Source: Orbilia blumenaviensis (taxonomy: Eukaryota; Ascomycota; Orbiliomycetes; Orbiliales; Orbiliaceae). Taken from it: a stretch of 64,000 bases of DNA. The translations under genes were made by a program, and so were the position numbers. Every line of letters begins with the position of its first letter. Position 1 is the first letter of the stretch. The stretch spans positions 1,178,001 through 1,242,000 of the forward strand of contig JAVHNS010000014.1 of assembly GCA_036872755.1 (NCBI GenBank), read 5' to 3'. Shown piece after piece: positions 1 through 12,126 of the stretch. The notes beneath the pieces are model-generated. The model had not been told where the DNA came from and made no database searches. It saw nothing but the letters and a program-made list of their open reading frames with translations.

Positions 1-129
1 ATGTGACACCGTAGAAATATATACAATTCTGCATGGGGGAAATCTTGCGACCCACTTTTCGGCCAACGTATGTACAAAAATATAAGTACCTAAGTAATTA
101 TAGAAGAAAAGAAGAAACGCAAGCCTCTC

Positions 130-579
130 TTATCGCAGCTCGAGTTCCATAGTCTCATTCAACATCCTAATTGTATCGTCATATTCGTTGAACATCAACC
201 CGAGCGTCTCCCACTCGGAAGGCTTCAGGACGTTGGTGGACCTTGGTAGTCTATTGGCCGTTCGACGCCACTCTACGAAACAAATATGCTTGACGATCGT
301 ATGCTCCATACCCAGATGGTTTGAAGCAGTGTTTAAGAAGCGGACGGTATTGTCTATCCGGGTTTGAGAGAAAGTCTTCGGGAAGGACTGGCTACGAACG
401 GGTGCACCTCCAGCACTGGGTAACGAAATGGGAGCGGTCTCGCTACTGAAGGCGTGACGGAGCTTTGATATTATGGCGTAACGGGCCGGGGAGGAATACT
501 GAACGGCGCGCAGGCCTGCCCGGAGGAGGCTGCGGTAGGCGTGAACGATGGCCTGGCGCGAGGGCGGGGGAGGTTGCAT
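130..579 (-). CDS. DUF1763 / LYR-like small protein
   Basis: A single-exon gene of 149 residues. The ATG (complement of 577-579) opens with a proline-rich MQPPPP stretch followed by an AYRSLLRAGLRAVQYSS motif. This looks like the start of LYR-type three-helix proteins and of the fungal DUF1763 family, in which an aliphatic-Tyr-Arg-x-Leu-x-Arg helix is followed by a conserved region around EHTIVKHICFVEW (residues about 93-105 here). LYR proteins are usually small mitochondrial factors that work with the acyl carrier protein and HscB in complex assembly. That role is an inference for this gene, because I recognise the family resemblance but no specific member. The length is normal for the family. 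The gene is transcribed away from the RING-finger gene, with about 1 kb between the two start codons. No intron is needed. Confidence 0.7.
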   Translation of the reverse strand: MQPPPPSRQAIVHAYRSLLRAGLRAVQYSSPARYAIISKLRHAFSSETAPISLPSAGGAPVRSQSFPKTFSQTRIDNTVRFLNTASNHLGMEHTIVKHICFVEWRRTANRLPRSTNVLKPSEWETLGLMFNEYDDTIRMLNETMELELR

Positions 580-1495
580 TGTCGTCCGCGGGCTGGGGAA
601 GGCGAGGGAGAGAGAGGTTCCTGTGGATGGTGGGAAAATATCCGTTCTGGTTAACTTAGACTCCGTCTCTACTTCGGGCTTCGGTCTTAGTCATCAATAT
701 CATCGACAGCAAGCTAGCTGTGCTGCGCATCCTCCAACATTGCATCGCCATCGATATACCGGTATATACCCTTCATCATCGACTATCATCAGCATCGCCA
801 TTGCCGGCTGCTGATGCTGCCGGTCATCAAGCCATCGACGATACCGATTATATAATAGAATGCACAAGTACTGGTGTGTTTGAATTCAAAAAAAGCCAGC
901 AATCCGCCTCGATTCGGTTTGTCCAATCATCCAGTTGTCACATCGCGCTGCCTCGGGCAAACAGTTCTTCTTTCTCTTCCTCTTCCTCTTCTCTTTCTCG
1001 TCTCTTCCAACTTTCAGCCATCATCATTTCAATCCGTCGACCTCGTCCGTTCTTCCTTCTGCTTTCATCTGTTCCTTTCTGGATCCTGTTGTTTCTTTTT
1101 TTTCTTTTCTTCTTTCTTGAGTATTAACGCTCCAACGTTCTTTCGGTTCTCGTCTTGTTCACAGGTATGCACATCCCGGTCACCAACCTTCCCTGATCGT
1201 GCCCGCTGTGGTGGGCCAGCCCGACCCTTATTTTGCTGAAGTTTGCAGACCGTTGAAGCTAACTGGCAAGGACGCAGGTACCCAGCGAAAGCTTGAGGCA
1301 CAAGGGTATCCACGGATCCATAGGTATTAGCATTAGCATACCATAACATAAAAGAAGAAGCACAAGAAGAATAAGAAGAAGCACCGTACTCGCTGAGCAT
1401 CGGCTTCAAAGAAATCACAAAGGACTACCAACCTACCCACCAGCAAAAGGCGGCGACGGGAAAACCCTTTTCTTCGGCCGACCTGATCTGAGACA

Positions 1496-1528
<33 letters not shown>

Positions 1529-1624
1529 CTTGCTGTTCCTTTCAACACCTGTTCACTTATCGATACCCGAAACAAAAACCAGGCACGGGGTGCTTTGGAG
1601 CCGCCCCCCTTCGACTCCGGCTTG
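580..1624. promoter_or_regulatory. Divergent intergenic region between the DUF1763 and RING genes
   Basis: No coding signal is convincing here. The stretch 945-1130 is strongly CT-rich on the + strand, as is common just upstream of transcription starts in filamentous fungi, and 1498-1528 is a run of 31 T. The open frames across 465-1240 are made of low-complexity Ser/Phe/Leu runs and look accidental. A 5' untranslated exon of the RING gene may lie here but cannot be placed. Confidence 0.5.
1498..1528. repeat. T31 homopolymer
   Basis: An uninterrupted run of 31 T lies about 100 nt upstream of the RING-gene ATG. Its exact length may vary between strains or reflect sequencing error. Confidence 0.9.
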
Positions 1625-3735
1625 ATGAGTGGGATCGAAGTGCTCACAAATTTCTTCGAAAATATCCGTCCGAGGTACTCCTGGTCTTCGTCCGACACTG
1701 TTGCCAGTGATTCACATGTCGTTTCCACACCATCTTCGCCGTCCCGTGCTTCGGCCTTAAACGATGAAGCCCAGTCCGATGCCACGTTAGCATCCCCTCC
1801 AACATCCCCAACCCATGGATTAGAGACGCCGGAATACGACTGTGGCGTCTATACGGATGCTGAAGACGAGGATGGGGATAGTGATAGTGATGTTGGAAAT
1901 GCAACCTCCAGAGCTAGTAATAGTGTTATTGGGGACGCGATTGCTGCTGCTGCCATTGCTGTCGCGTTAGAGACACCTGACGCGACGGTTAGGCTGGCAA
2001 GCCCTCCTATTGTGCCGCCATCGGAGTCTCCCTCGAGTGCTAGTGTAATAGGAGAAACACCGGCCCTTGAGCAGGCTGGGTCGTCGACGATGCCGGAAGC
2101 CGTACCATCTGCCGAAACCAGGGCACCATCATCGGGCGACAACCCAGCTCCAGTTAGTCTTGCGATACCTGAAGATGACGGCCATAGTGTTCTTCGAGAA
2201 AAGCTCTTGGATATCCAGAGGTCGAGCCTGACGGAACGGGAGAGAGCTCAAAGGATGCATCTTCTCATGACCGAAGGCTACCTGAGACAAACGGGACAAC
2301 AGGGATCGGTTTCACCTGCAGGCTCTCGGCCTCGTAGCATGATAGAGGGGGATCCTTTCAACGTTACAGAAGAAGACAAAGAACCCACCTACGCTAATGA
2401 CGATGAGGGTATCTTGGGATGTACTCATTATCGCCGAAACGTTAAGTTGCAATGTTCGACTTGTGATAAGTGGTATCCGTGCCGATTCTGCCATGATGAT
2501 AAGGAGGAACACTCCCTGATACGGAAGGACACCAAGAATATGCTTTGTATGTTTTGTGGGACTGCGCAGCCTGCCGCGCAAACTTGCCGGCAGTGCTCCC
2601 GGTATGCCGCTCTTTACTATTGTGATAAGGTATTCATCACCCAAAATATCCTGAAATACACTCGACTAATTGTATACAATAGTGCAAACTTTGGGACGAT
2701 GATCCGACCAGGACTATATATCATTGTAACGACTGTGGCATTTGTCGGATAGGCAGGGGCTTGGGGAAGGACTTCTTTCACTGCAAGGTACACACACCAT
2801 CGCCGAAGGCTTTCTAGGTCGAAGATCTAATCTGAATAAACGACTAGAAATGCGGGGTCTGCATGTCTATTGAGCTGGAGGGACAACATCGCTGTATTGA
2901 ACGAAGTACGGACTGCGACTGCCCGATATGTGGCGAATACTTATTTACCTCTGTGAACACCGTTGTTTTTATGGTATGTGGATTTTTCGCTGTCCGTTGG
3001 GCTACATATCACTGATCATTTGAATGTTTATAGACGTGTGGGCATTCAATCCACCTTGATTGCTACAACGAGCATATGAAAAGCTCGTATAGATGCCCAA
3101 CATGTGCGAAGAGTGTCTTCAACATGGAGAGTAGATTCCGGTACCTGGACTACGAAATCCAACGACAGCCTCTTCCCGATCCATACAGGCATTGGCACTG
3201 TCATATTATTTGCAATGATTGTTCAGCCAAAAGTGATGTAGCATTCCACTTTCTTGGCTTGAAATGCGATACCTGCAAGAGCTACAATACCTGTGAGGTC
3301 AAACTAATTCGTCCTGAGGAAGATCCGAACAATGCGCCCAGCTCCATACTGTCGCGAAATCTACTTCCACCACCCCATCTGATGCCTAACCCTGAAACCG
3401 CGGGGACCATCGTTCCTGGAGAGGATGTTGTCGCGGACTTGGCTTCTGTTATCAGGGAGATCGAAGGGCGCGATGTCTCTCGAGCCGGGCCCTCGACTCT
3501 CGATGGTGTTGACTCTACTGATGGGTCAGATTGTTCCTGCGCAGACGGAGAAGGCGAGGATGGATACGATAGCGATAGTCTTGACAGTGGTGAAGAGGAG
3601 GATGGAGAGGACGATGATGACGACGATGGAGACGCTGGATCGGTTGATGACGATGAAGATGACGATGATGAAGAGGAGCCGGTGTATGATGGCCCGGCTC
3701 CCGTTGAAATAGTACATTTACCAGGCCATCCTTAA
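1625..3735 (+). CDS. CHY/CTCHY/RING zinc-finger E3 ubiquitin ligase, RCHY1 (PIRH2) type
   Basis: Four exons (1625-2629, 2683-2787, 2848-2973, 3034-3735) encode 645 residues. Residues 1-260 are Ser/Pro/Ala-rich and probably disordered. From about 266 a CHY zinc finger begins (CTHYRRNVKLQC and later Cys pairs). It runs across intron 1 into a CTCHY finger (HCNDCGICRIG), then a RING finger starting CGVCMSIELEG and continuing through DCDCPICGEYLF and TCGHSIHLDCY, then a zinc-ribbon-like segment (CNDCSAKS, CDTCKSYNTC). This is the domain order of human RCHY1, an E3 ligase acting on p53 and other substrates. The fungal substrates are unknown. Residues after about 540 are extremely acidic (Asp/Glu runs). 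The in-frame TTG at 1595 is not needed: the first ATG of the frame, at 1625, is the chosen start. The introns are 53, 60 and 60 nt with proper splice sites. Confidence 0.9.
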
Positions 3736-4825
3736 ATGTTTGGCTTTAGGGTGTTTTTTTATTTTATTTTATGCCCTGCTGGGCGGGGGACGAGAGGCAT
3801 TTGATGATTTGCACGACTTCATTCACTGCCTTTTACTCCATCCCTCTCTCGCTTTCTCTTGCTTATTATACTCTCTCCTTTTCCTCTCTCTTTTTTCTCA
3901 GCGCAATTGATAGCCAGCATTGCTTGCACGGGTGGATTCCGATTATTTATTGTCCTGTCTTTTTTTTTTTTTTTTTTTTTTTTAATTCTTGTTCGGTATC
4001 ATGGACGGAGGGGGAGTAGTTTTTAATGTCTTCATGTTTTTCTATCACTCATTGGGAAAGGGTTTTTCATGAACAGGAAAAAACAAAACGAAATTGAGCA
4101 ATATATATATATTTTTTCTCTTGGACCTTTGCTATATATGGAGAATGATGCCCCTGGTGTTTCCTTTTCATTTTTTCCTTCTTTTTTGTCTTGCATAAGT
4201 GTATAGGGCGGGTTGGTAGGTTTACGAGGAATATATATCCAAAAAAAAAAAAAAAAAAAAAGAAGCTGGAACTAATTAATGTGTACTATTATGTATTCAT
4301 GATCAAGATATGGGTATATACCTACCATCTACAAAAATATAATAATATCATCACAAGAACCCCTTCGAAAGATTCAATTTTAATCGATTGTATACTATCT
4401 CATGAAGTTCTGATAAAATAGAATTCTGCGTTGTAAGTAGGCAAGTACGTGAAGAGCCAGTTAGAGCATCCTCTCGGGACGGGAGGGAACGTCAGGTCCA
4501 ACACATACACACCTGTTACGGGTTACCGCCGGTACTTTTTGTGGATGTAGAAGACCCCCCGGCCGGCGCTATAGTATAGCTACCTAAGTATAGAGCAGTT
4601 ATCACGACACCTCTTCGTCTATCCATCCCTCCATCCCTCCTTAATTAAGTTACCGAACCGACGCACCATATATACCCCGATTAATACCTACATTCCAACC
4701 AAAAAAAGAAGGCTATTGAGAACCACCACCACCACCACCACCACCACCACTACCGAATCCGAATCCGAAATACCACTGACTTAACCAAAGATCTATCTAT
4801 CAATATATGGGAACCTAAAAAAAAG
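3736..4825. other. Intergenic, low complexity
   Basis: No gene is visible. The region holds a T24 run (3960-3983), an A-rich run near 4241-4261 and an (ACC)n tract just before COA1. The 3' end of the RING transcript and the COA1 promoter must both lie here, because both genes read rightward. Confidence 0.6.
4722..4750. repeat. (ACC)n microsatellite
   Basis: About nine to ten perfect ACC units lie 75-100 nt upstream of the COA1 start codon, probably in its promoter or 5' leader. Confidence 0.85.
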
Positions 4826-5647
4826 ATGTCACGGCCAATCCTCTCCCGCCTAGCCGTCGCTGTCAACCGCGCACAGTTCTCTCGAGCATGCGGACTGTCG
4901 CCGTACCGATCACCCGTCATCACCTCCACAGTGGCAGCGACGACGACAGCGCGGGGTCGAGTTTCTTCGACGACGGTGTTTAAAAGAACAATGATCGCTG
5001 CTCCGAAGGAAGGTGGACCGCCGTTGCTGTCGAGGAGCGCGGATCGAGAGCTGCCCGGTATTTTCCCCCCTGCTTCTTAACTAATATATATATATATATA
5101 AAAAAAAACCTTCAACGAAAATAGCTAACTAAGCATATTTGATAATAATAGACGTAACACCCAACCGCCGCTACCTCCTCCACATCCCCATCTTCCTCCT
5201 CTCGATGTACATAGCCGCCAACCTCCTCTTCAACTACCAACGCTCCAGCTCATCAGTCGTATCGTCGACGTTATACGCGTTGAGGGTGAACCCGGAGGCT
5301 AGGGAGATCCTGGGGGATGAGATCGCGTTCAAGGCGAAGACCATACCGTGGATCCATGGGACTATGGACCAGTTGCACGGGAGGATTGATATTTCTTATA
5401 AGGTCAAGGGGAGTAAAGGGGAAGGGACGGTGCATTTTTTGAGTGTGAGGGAGGGGGGGAAGGCGGGGAAGGTAAAACTTCTTTCTTCTTCTTTATTTTT
5501 TCTTCTTTTTTTTTATCTATTTGATATGTGTTTTTTACTGACGGTTTGGTTGCTTTGATCTAGTTTAAAACGAAGCGGTGGGCGGTGGAACTCCCGGATG
5601 GCGGGGTGCTGAACCTACTGGTCGATGACAGCGTTCTGGAGCAGTAG
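4826..5647 (+). CDS. COA1: Cytochrome c oxidase assembly factor COA1
   Basis: Three exons (4826-5057, 5152-5471, 5564-5647) encode 211 residues. The N-terminus is rich in Arg, Ser and Ala without acidic residues for the first 50 positions, as expected of a mitochondrial presequence. A single membrane segment follows the second exon start (YLLHIPIFLLSMYIAANLLF, near residue 85), and the conserved part continues with LRVNPEAREILGDEI and the HGTMDQLHGRIDISYKVKG block typical of the COA1 family. In yeast, Coa1 sits in the inner membrane and stabilises newly made Cox1 together with Mss51 and Shy1 before later assembly of complex IV. The first intron contains a (TA)n tract followed by A8. The gene converges on PHO81 with about 820 nt between the two stop codons. 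Confidence 0.92.
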
Positions 5648-6469
5648 TAATCCTCTCAGAAAGAAAGATAGAAGATGAAGATGAAGATGAAGGGCATGAT
5701 ATCTATTTATCTACATATATATCCGCACAAACCCAAGAAGAGATACCATCGATCCCCTTTCCCTTGCGGATAAAAAAGATCTTGTACATACACACTCCGA
5801 GTACATACCCCTCCCCCAAGACTACAGTACATACATATATAGCACACACTAACTAAAATCTAAATGTAAAATATAAATATACCACCTACCTACCAATCAA
5901 CCGATATTAATCTAAGAAAGTTTTACTACTAGTGTTATTCTATATTTCCCTTTGGATATCCTAAAAATAAAATAAAAAATAACTCCACTTTCTCAATAAA
6001 GAAATTATTATTCATGCTCGGTTTTTTCTCAAAACCCGCCATCTGATTCTAAATGATATTTTTTTGGTATGTGTGTATGTGTAGGAAAGAAAAGAGAGAA
6101 AAAAAAAACCAAGGTGCGCACCCTTTTACACGATGATCTCGGTCACGTAATTCGTCATCGTCGGACAAATGAGATAGGGAGGAAAGAGGAGATGAGGGGT
6201 AGGAGGACAAGAGTAGTAAAAAAGGAAAGAAAAAAGAAAAATTATCATCTAGTCTATCGCGCGTGTGTTTCCGCATTATGCCAATTCCTGTGCTCAAACC
6301 GAAGGAAAACCAAATGCCAACCCAGGGAAATCCGCCGATAACTATGAAAAGAAAAGGGGAAAAAGGTATATAGGAAAGGAGAGAGATATATATATAAAAA
6401 AGAAAGAGCCTGCATTAAACGAAAACCAAAATCCTCCGAACAGCCAAGTACCTCCCGGAGGGGGGAGGA
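5648..6469. other. Convergent 3' region between COA1 and PHO81
   Basis: AT-rich and A/G-rich DNA with no credible reading frame. It contains runs such as AAAAATAAAATAAAAAATAA near 5964 and a purine-rich stretch at 6080-6420. It most likely holds the 3' untranslated regions and poly(A) signals of the two converging genes. Confidence 0.6.
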
Positions 6470-9400
6470 TCACATATCAATCGTTTCATTAAACCGTAGT
6501 ATTCCCTCTCTTATAAAAACGCCATCAACTAGATTCGTGAGAGATGCAGGGTGGGCTGGAGCACTCCCGACGACCTGTGATATCAAAACTAAGCCTTCGG
6601 CCTTAACGCTATGCGTCAGAGCCAGGACCATCTCCTATCAAAGATGTTAGCATCACAGAGCCCCAAGTATACAAAATCAAAAAGAAAGAAAGAAAGAAAG
6701 AAATGTGGCCTACCAATAACCTCGCCGAGCATATCAATCCCATCAGATTGTTATTTTTCGCCAAGCGTACAGCCTCCTTCGTCGACATCGGCGAAAAGCT
6801 TCGATACTTAACGAGCTCCGGGTCCGACAGCGAGTAGTTCGCCGACGCAAGGTCGCTTTCGCTCAGTCCGTTACAGAAAAACACCGGGTCTAGATTTTAA
6901 AACAAGCCCAATCTTGTCAGCATCTCCCCCAATATCTCTCCAGCGGGGAAATTTGAAAAAATAAAACGTACAATTCGGCTGCTTCCAGTTCAAAGCCGTG
7001 CAAACACTGGCCTCGAAAGCAGAAAACATCATAGACCTAGCCGCCTCCGCCGCATTCTCCCTAACCTCTCTAGCATGGTGGAACACGGTGTTGAGTATCG
7101 CATCCACATATCTATTCGGATCCGAGACGGCTAGAAGATTCTTTTCCTTAATCTCGACTTCGTTCGGATATAAAATGTGAAGGTTCAGGTTGATGTCAAT
7201 CGGTAACAGCGTTAACGTCTCCCCAAGCGATAGGAATGACTTCTGCAGTTTTTGGTATAGGTCTTCAAAGGTAGCGAATGCAAGGATACTTTCTTTGATC
7301 ACTGCCTCTGGCTGCTGGGTAATATTGGCCCCAATGATCTTAAATTGTTCGAAAGTGAGCGAGCAGATCGGGACCGAGATACCGGCATAATCAACCGCCC
7401 ACGTAGGGAATAGGACGGGAACCTCGTCGCGAGTAACCTGGACGAACAACCGGACATAATCCCCAGAGAGTGAAGACCCTGTAATCAACGGCCTTGAATC
7501 GAATTGACTTGTAGCCTTCCAGTATGGTGCGAAATGCGCAATCTCAAGCGGCATACCTCCAAATGGCTTGATTATCTGGAAGTCGAATGACAGCTGCCCA
7601 ATAACTCTAGACCTGGAATCATGAAGCGGCAGCACGCAATGACCACTGCTATTCGCATTATTGAAAACCTGGGATAATGCAACAGTCCTAGCAATCATCT
7701 TGGTACCAAAAGTAGGGAAGATATCAAAATCGATCGCGAAAGCTTCCAGAGAATCGATCTGGAACGATACAATCTTCGCATCATCCGCAAGCGGCAGAAG
7801 CATATTCTTCGAGATAACATCTGAAGATTTCGAAGATACTGTCAACCGCGCAGCGGGGTATTTCCCTTGCTGGTAGAAGTAAATTGCATCCGATCCCCTT
7901 TCCGTAAATGTAAGCTGTACGAATGTCTTCTTGTCCAAGAAATTATGTCCATATCGTCGGAGCGGCAGTATCGGCGGCGGCAGGGCAAGATCCGGAATAC
8001 CGTCCCCATCCAATATCATATGCGCACTCGATTGCGTCGATGCAGGGGAAGGCCTGATAAGTGGTGGTTCTATTGGATCCACACCAAGGATCCCCCCGGC
8101 ATCGAAAAGAATCTTCATGCACTCCAGATGCCCTTCCCACGCAGAGTAGTACAAAGCCGAGAGATTCTTCTCGTCCAAAAGGTCAAGGCGTGCTCCAGCA
8201 TTTAGAAGAATCTTCAGGTTCTCAGTATTGCCTTCACTGGCCGCGTGTACTAACGGTGTCCACCCGTTCAGCTTATCGAATTCGTTAAGATTAGCACCAA
8301 AGGTCTGCAGCGTTACTAGTAGTGACGAAGCACTCCTGCGCCTGGCGACGTGGTGTTGCGGGTAGAGGCCCTCGGCGTCCGGGAGTATCTGGGCACCATT
8401 CTTCAACAAGGCCTCCGCAATCTCGACCAGACCGTGCTGACAGGCCAAATTCAACGGTATGTAATCTCGTTCACTCGCCGGATTAATCCGCGCCTTGTGC
8501 CTGATCAGCGCCTCAACGCTTGACAGCTGGTGGTGATGGAGGGCATGAATCAGGGGAGTAAAGTTGTCAAGATCCATGCTATCCAGTGTCTTGGGATTAG
8601 CCGTCAACAAGGCCTCAAGAATGTCAACATGCCCGTGCATCGCGGCGTAATGCAGGGGTAATCTCCCGTAAGCATCAGACTGCCCAACGTCCACACCCGC
8701 GGCGAGAAGTGCGCTGATGATCGACAGTTTCCCGGCATTTGCCGCCTCGTGCAGGGCATTCCTCTCGTTAATTTCATCCTTCGCCTTCAAGTTGACATAA
8801 CTCGATGTCGACAAAATTTCCAGACACTCCTTGGAAGCCTCGCTGATACTAGACAAGAACGTACGTGTTAATGTTTCCCTGCCTGCCGGCGTAGACTCGA
8901 CGGCCCTGATCGTATCGGAAAGCAATGTTGTATTTCCCGAGGAAATTGCCCGTGATAATTCTGCCTGTGCATCAGTGTATGTCGTTTCAACGTCGCTGTT
9001 TCCGCCTGAATAACCATCCCTATTGAATGTAATGCTCTCCCCTTCCGCCCAGGCTTCCAGTTCTAATAAGCCCGTTGTCGCTCTGTCGGATAATTCGCTT
9101 ATAACATCTCGGTTGAAACAGGGTTGGACTTCGACAGCTCTTGATAGGTAGAGCTCTTTGGTTCGTGACTATACCAAAATGATTAATACCGGAAAACCCC
9201 TCCCAAATAGTTTGGTTACACAAAAAAGATTTCTATAAGCTTACTTTTGAAGATTTATCCCACTGTAATTATCGAAAATCCTTTAGGATCAATTTCCGTT
9301 TCATTTTTTTCTTCATGCAGGAGACGCTAACAAGTTTGTGTAATACCTTTTTTAATATTTTCGAGAAGCCTGTTGCATTTAACTCCACGAATTGCTACAA

Positions 9401-10273
9401 ACAACACAGATGGAAAAAAAAAAAAAGTTAGCCATCATAATTAACAAGGAGCTGTACGTATGAGTCTTTAGGCTATACTCAAAAATAACTGGAAAGGGGA
9501 GGGGAGAGGACTCGGTAACAGTACCTGCAACTTATTCAAATCGACACCGAATTGGTGAAACCCTTCTTTCAGAGTTACCAACATCGCCGAACTCTTAGCG
9601 GCCGCGTCGGTCCGCGACTGCATCGCATCTTTTTTTTCGATCAGCGTCCGGAGCCGTACGGTCAACTATGATAACACCGAGCATTAACAACCTATACCAG
9701 GTTACAATTATTACACACACACCCCCTCATCTATGATATTACCTCATCCTGCTTCTGGAGGTAGAAGGCATTGACTTTCTCGATCTCACGGTCCTGCGAT
9801 AATACCTGTTAGGCTTGGCTCGGCGAAATGGTAAGAATAGAGAGCGCCGCGCAGCCGATATATAGCTTACAAGTCGAAAGAAAAAGGTTGTTTTATTGGC
9901 ATGTAGGGCGGCTTGGGGGTCGTTGAGGATTTCGCCTTCTGGGGTTCGAATTGGGAGACTGGTACCTGAGCGGATGCTTCTAGAGCTGGAGGCTAGCTGT
10001 TTAATCAACTATAAACCAAAGAAAGAAACAGAAAAAAAAGGTGCAAGTTTACAGTTAGCAAAAAGTATACTATACGTAGAAAGTGAGACAGAAATAAAGG
10101 AATTCGAAGAGGGGAGGAGAAGGGGGATGAAGCCGAAGAACGGGGTGGTCCCCCGTTCGACATAAACGGATCATTGTTAGATTACAACCTTTTTTAAGCC
10201 TTTATAATTAACGAAGCTTGCCGCATACTCGGGTATGTCCAGCTGTCGCTTTTGTAGATGCTTGCCGAACTTC
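6470..10273 (-). CDS. PHO81: SPX-ankyrin CDK inhibitor PHO81 / NUC-2, phosphate signalling
   Basis: Nine exons can be joined: 10273-10189, 10008-9871, 9793-9743, 9665-9525, 9394-9347, 9262-9245 (only 18 nt), 9168-6972, 6889-6714 and 6634-6470. With the missing ATG they give about 1006 residues; NUC-2 is of similar size. The N-terminal SPX domain starts KFGKHLQKRQLDIPEYAASF and has the YKGLKK helix whose Tyr and Lys residues bind inositol pyrophosphates in the family. Ankyrin repeats cover about residues 295-520 (for example NALHEAANAGKLSIISALLA), and a degenerate GDPD-like domain ends in FNETIDM. Family role: it inhibits the PHO80-PHO85 / PREG-PGOV cyclin kinase when phosphate is low. The first visible base of the coding part, G at 10273 after an AG acceptor, implies a start codon split as AT|G in an unlocated upstream exon. 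The apparent stop at 6873-6871 lies beside the 6971-6890 intron and is read in another frame after splicing. Confidence 0.93.
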
Positions 10274-12050
10274 CTAGATACTCAGATACCCAGAGGGATA
10301 CCAATCAGCCTGACATGTTCCAGGGACTTCTGCATCGAGGTATAGCAACACATTTCGAGTGAGAAATGGACGGCGGAAGGAGAGGGGAGGGGGTGGTTGT
10401 GATGGTGAATGGAGGTGAAAAAAAGGTGATATCGAAGATACCCCATCAATGCTACAGGACGTGGGCAAGGGAATGTTCTGGCAGAACCCTTGGCTCCGGT
10501 GGATATAAGCCGCTTGAAATAGCTTTTGACGGGTGAAACATCCCGGCCAGCAGATTGAGATGAAAGGTGAAGAAGTTCGGGATCCTACATTTTGGCAGAA
10601 GACGGCTAAGAAAAAGCAGAGGCGAGAAGGGAAGGTGTGTCTGTTTGTGGTGCCGGGAGGGTTTCTGGTTGAGTGTGCGGGCCTTTCGCGAATGAGGGAT
10701 CCAATGATGGAAGGCGACAGCAGGACCACTGATATATCTTGCTGAATGTTCCGTACGGATTAAGCGTCAGGAAATCCGATTGAGCCCCATGTGTGTCATA
10801 GCAAAAGGTGATTCGATGAATATTGGTTTCGAGGCGCTCTTTTGCAGCTTTATTTAGGAAAAGAAGACGAGGATAATGTATGTTAAGCAAGCACTTATGT
10901 ATGTACGTTACTCGATCAGTCGACTTGGTCTATCTGGAAAAAAAGAAAGAAAGAAAAAGACAGAGAGAGGTGCGATTGGAGAGGAGGGGCTTTCAAAATT
11001 CACAACGGGTTAATATGGATGATTAAAAAAAAAAAAAAAAAAAAAAAAGGTGGGAGCAGCGGGAAGTGGGCTGTCCTTCAAGATGCAGTTGCTTATTTGA
11101 CGTATCAGACTCGAGGGAAAAGAACAGCAAGGGAAAAATGATGGTCGACAAGGTCTGGTGAATTAACGACTGTACCCAAATGGGCTCCTCCGAAAGATTT
11201 GTCCCAATGAGTCCGTCGAATAACTCGCCTTGACAATTTGGAGCTTTGAAACCTCTCGGTTGGCCAAGGGTAGAGGCTTCCGTTTTGTGTCAGGGTTGAC
11301 TGGTGGGTTTTTTTCTTTCTGTTTTTGTTTTTGGGGGAGGGGGGGTGGAGAGGAGGGAGAGGGCTGATATTTGGCACCAGCGAGTGGGTCACCTGCAGTT
11401 CCTGATACTGGGATCTTCCTGCAGGACTTGAACAACCGTTCGGGACCAACTTAGTTTCCACGCCTGCCGCAAAAACTCGGAAGGGCTTCTGCAGTTGAGT
11501 GGGAATGTGTATCAGTCTAAGCTATGCGTAATGTGTGATGATGCGGCACATTTGAAGGGGAGGAAGGAAGGGAGAGGGTGTGGGCCAGCGTCAACGGTTA
11601 CGCATTAAATGGCGATAAACGAGTCACAACGGTGTGATATAAACGCGGAGGGACAATTGTTCCCCGTACATACACGTACACACATACCTGGAATTTGATA
11701 TCTGAGGGACCGGGGACCGATTACCCAGGATCGGGAGGGGAGGGGAAGCACTGGCAAAGGACACCGGTGCACACCCGTGGTGAATTTAATATTTTGGGTG
11801 GGAGGGTGGGCTCAGGCCGGGTCGAAAAGAAAAGAAAAAACCAAAAGTAGAAAATGGGCTGCTGCAGGTGGGCGACTTCAGATGCAAGATCGATGATCTG
11901 GGATCTGGCGGGTCAGCGGCCGGGCTCGTATTCGGGATCGTTCGTTCTTGGACAAGCAGGCGCGCATGAAATTGCAGAAGCCAGGAATTGTCCAGGTATA
12001 ATATAGTAAATATATCCAAACCCAACAGTCCGGGGCCGGTGTTATACTAT

Positions 12051-12126
12051 TATATCTATATCTATAGACAGCTTGTATATAGATAGATAGAGATATGGAT
12101 ATAGATATAGATATAATAGATATAGA
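12051..12126. repeat. Degenerate (TATAGA/TATATC)n tract
   Basis: About 75 nt of alternating TATATC, TATAGA, TAGATA and GATATA units, visibly derived from a 6-nt repeat, within the PHO81 upstream region. Confidence 0.8.

Noticed and set aside
1595..1624. A start of the RCHY1-like protein 10 codons upstream.
   Set aside because: The codon is TTG; the first ATG in frame is at 1,625.
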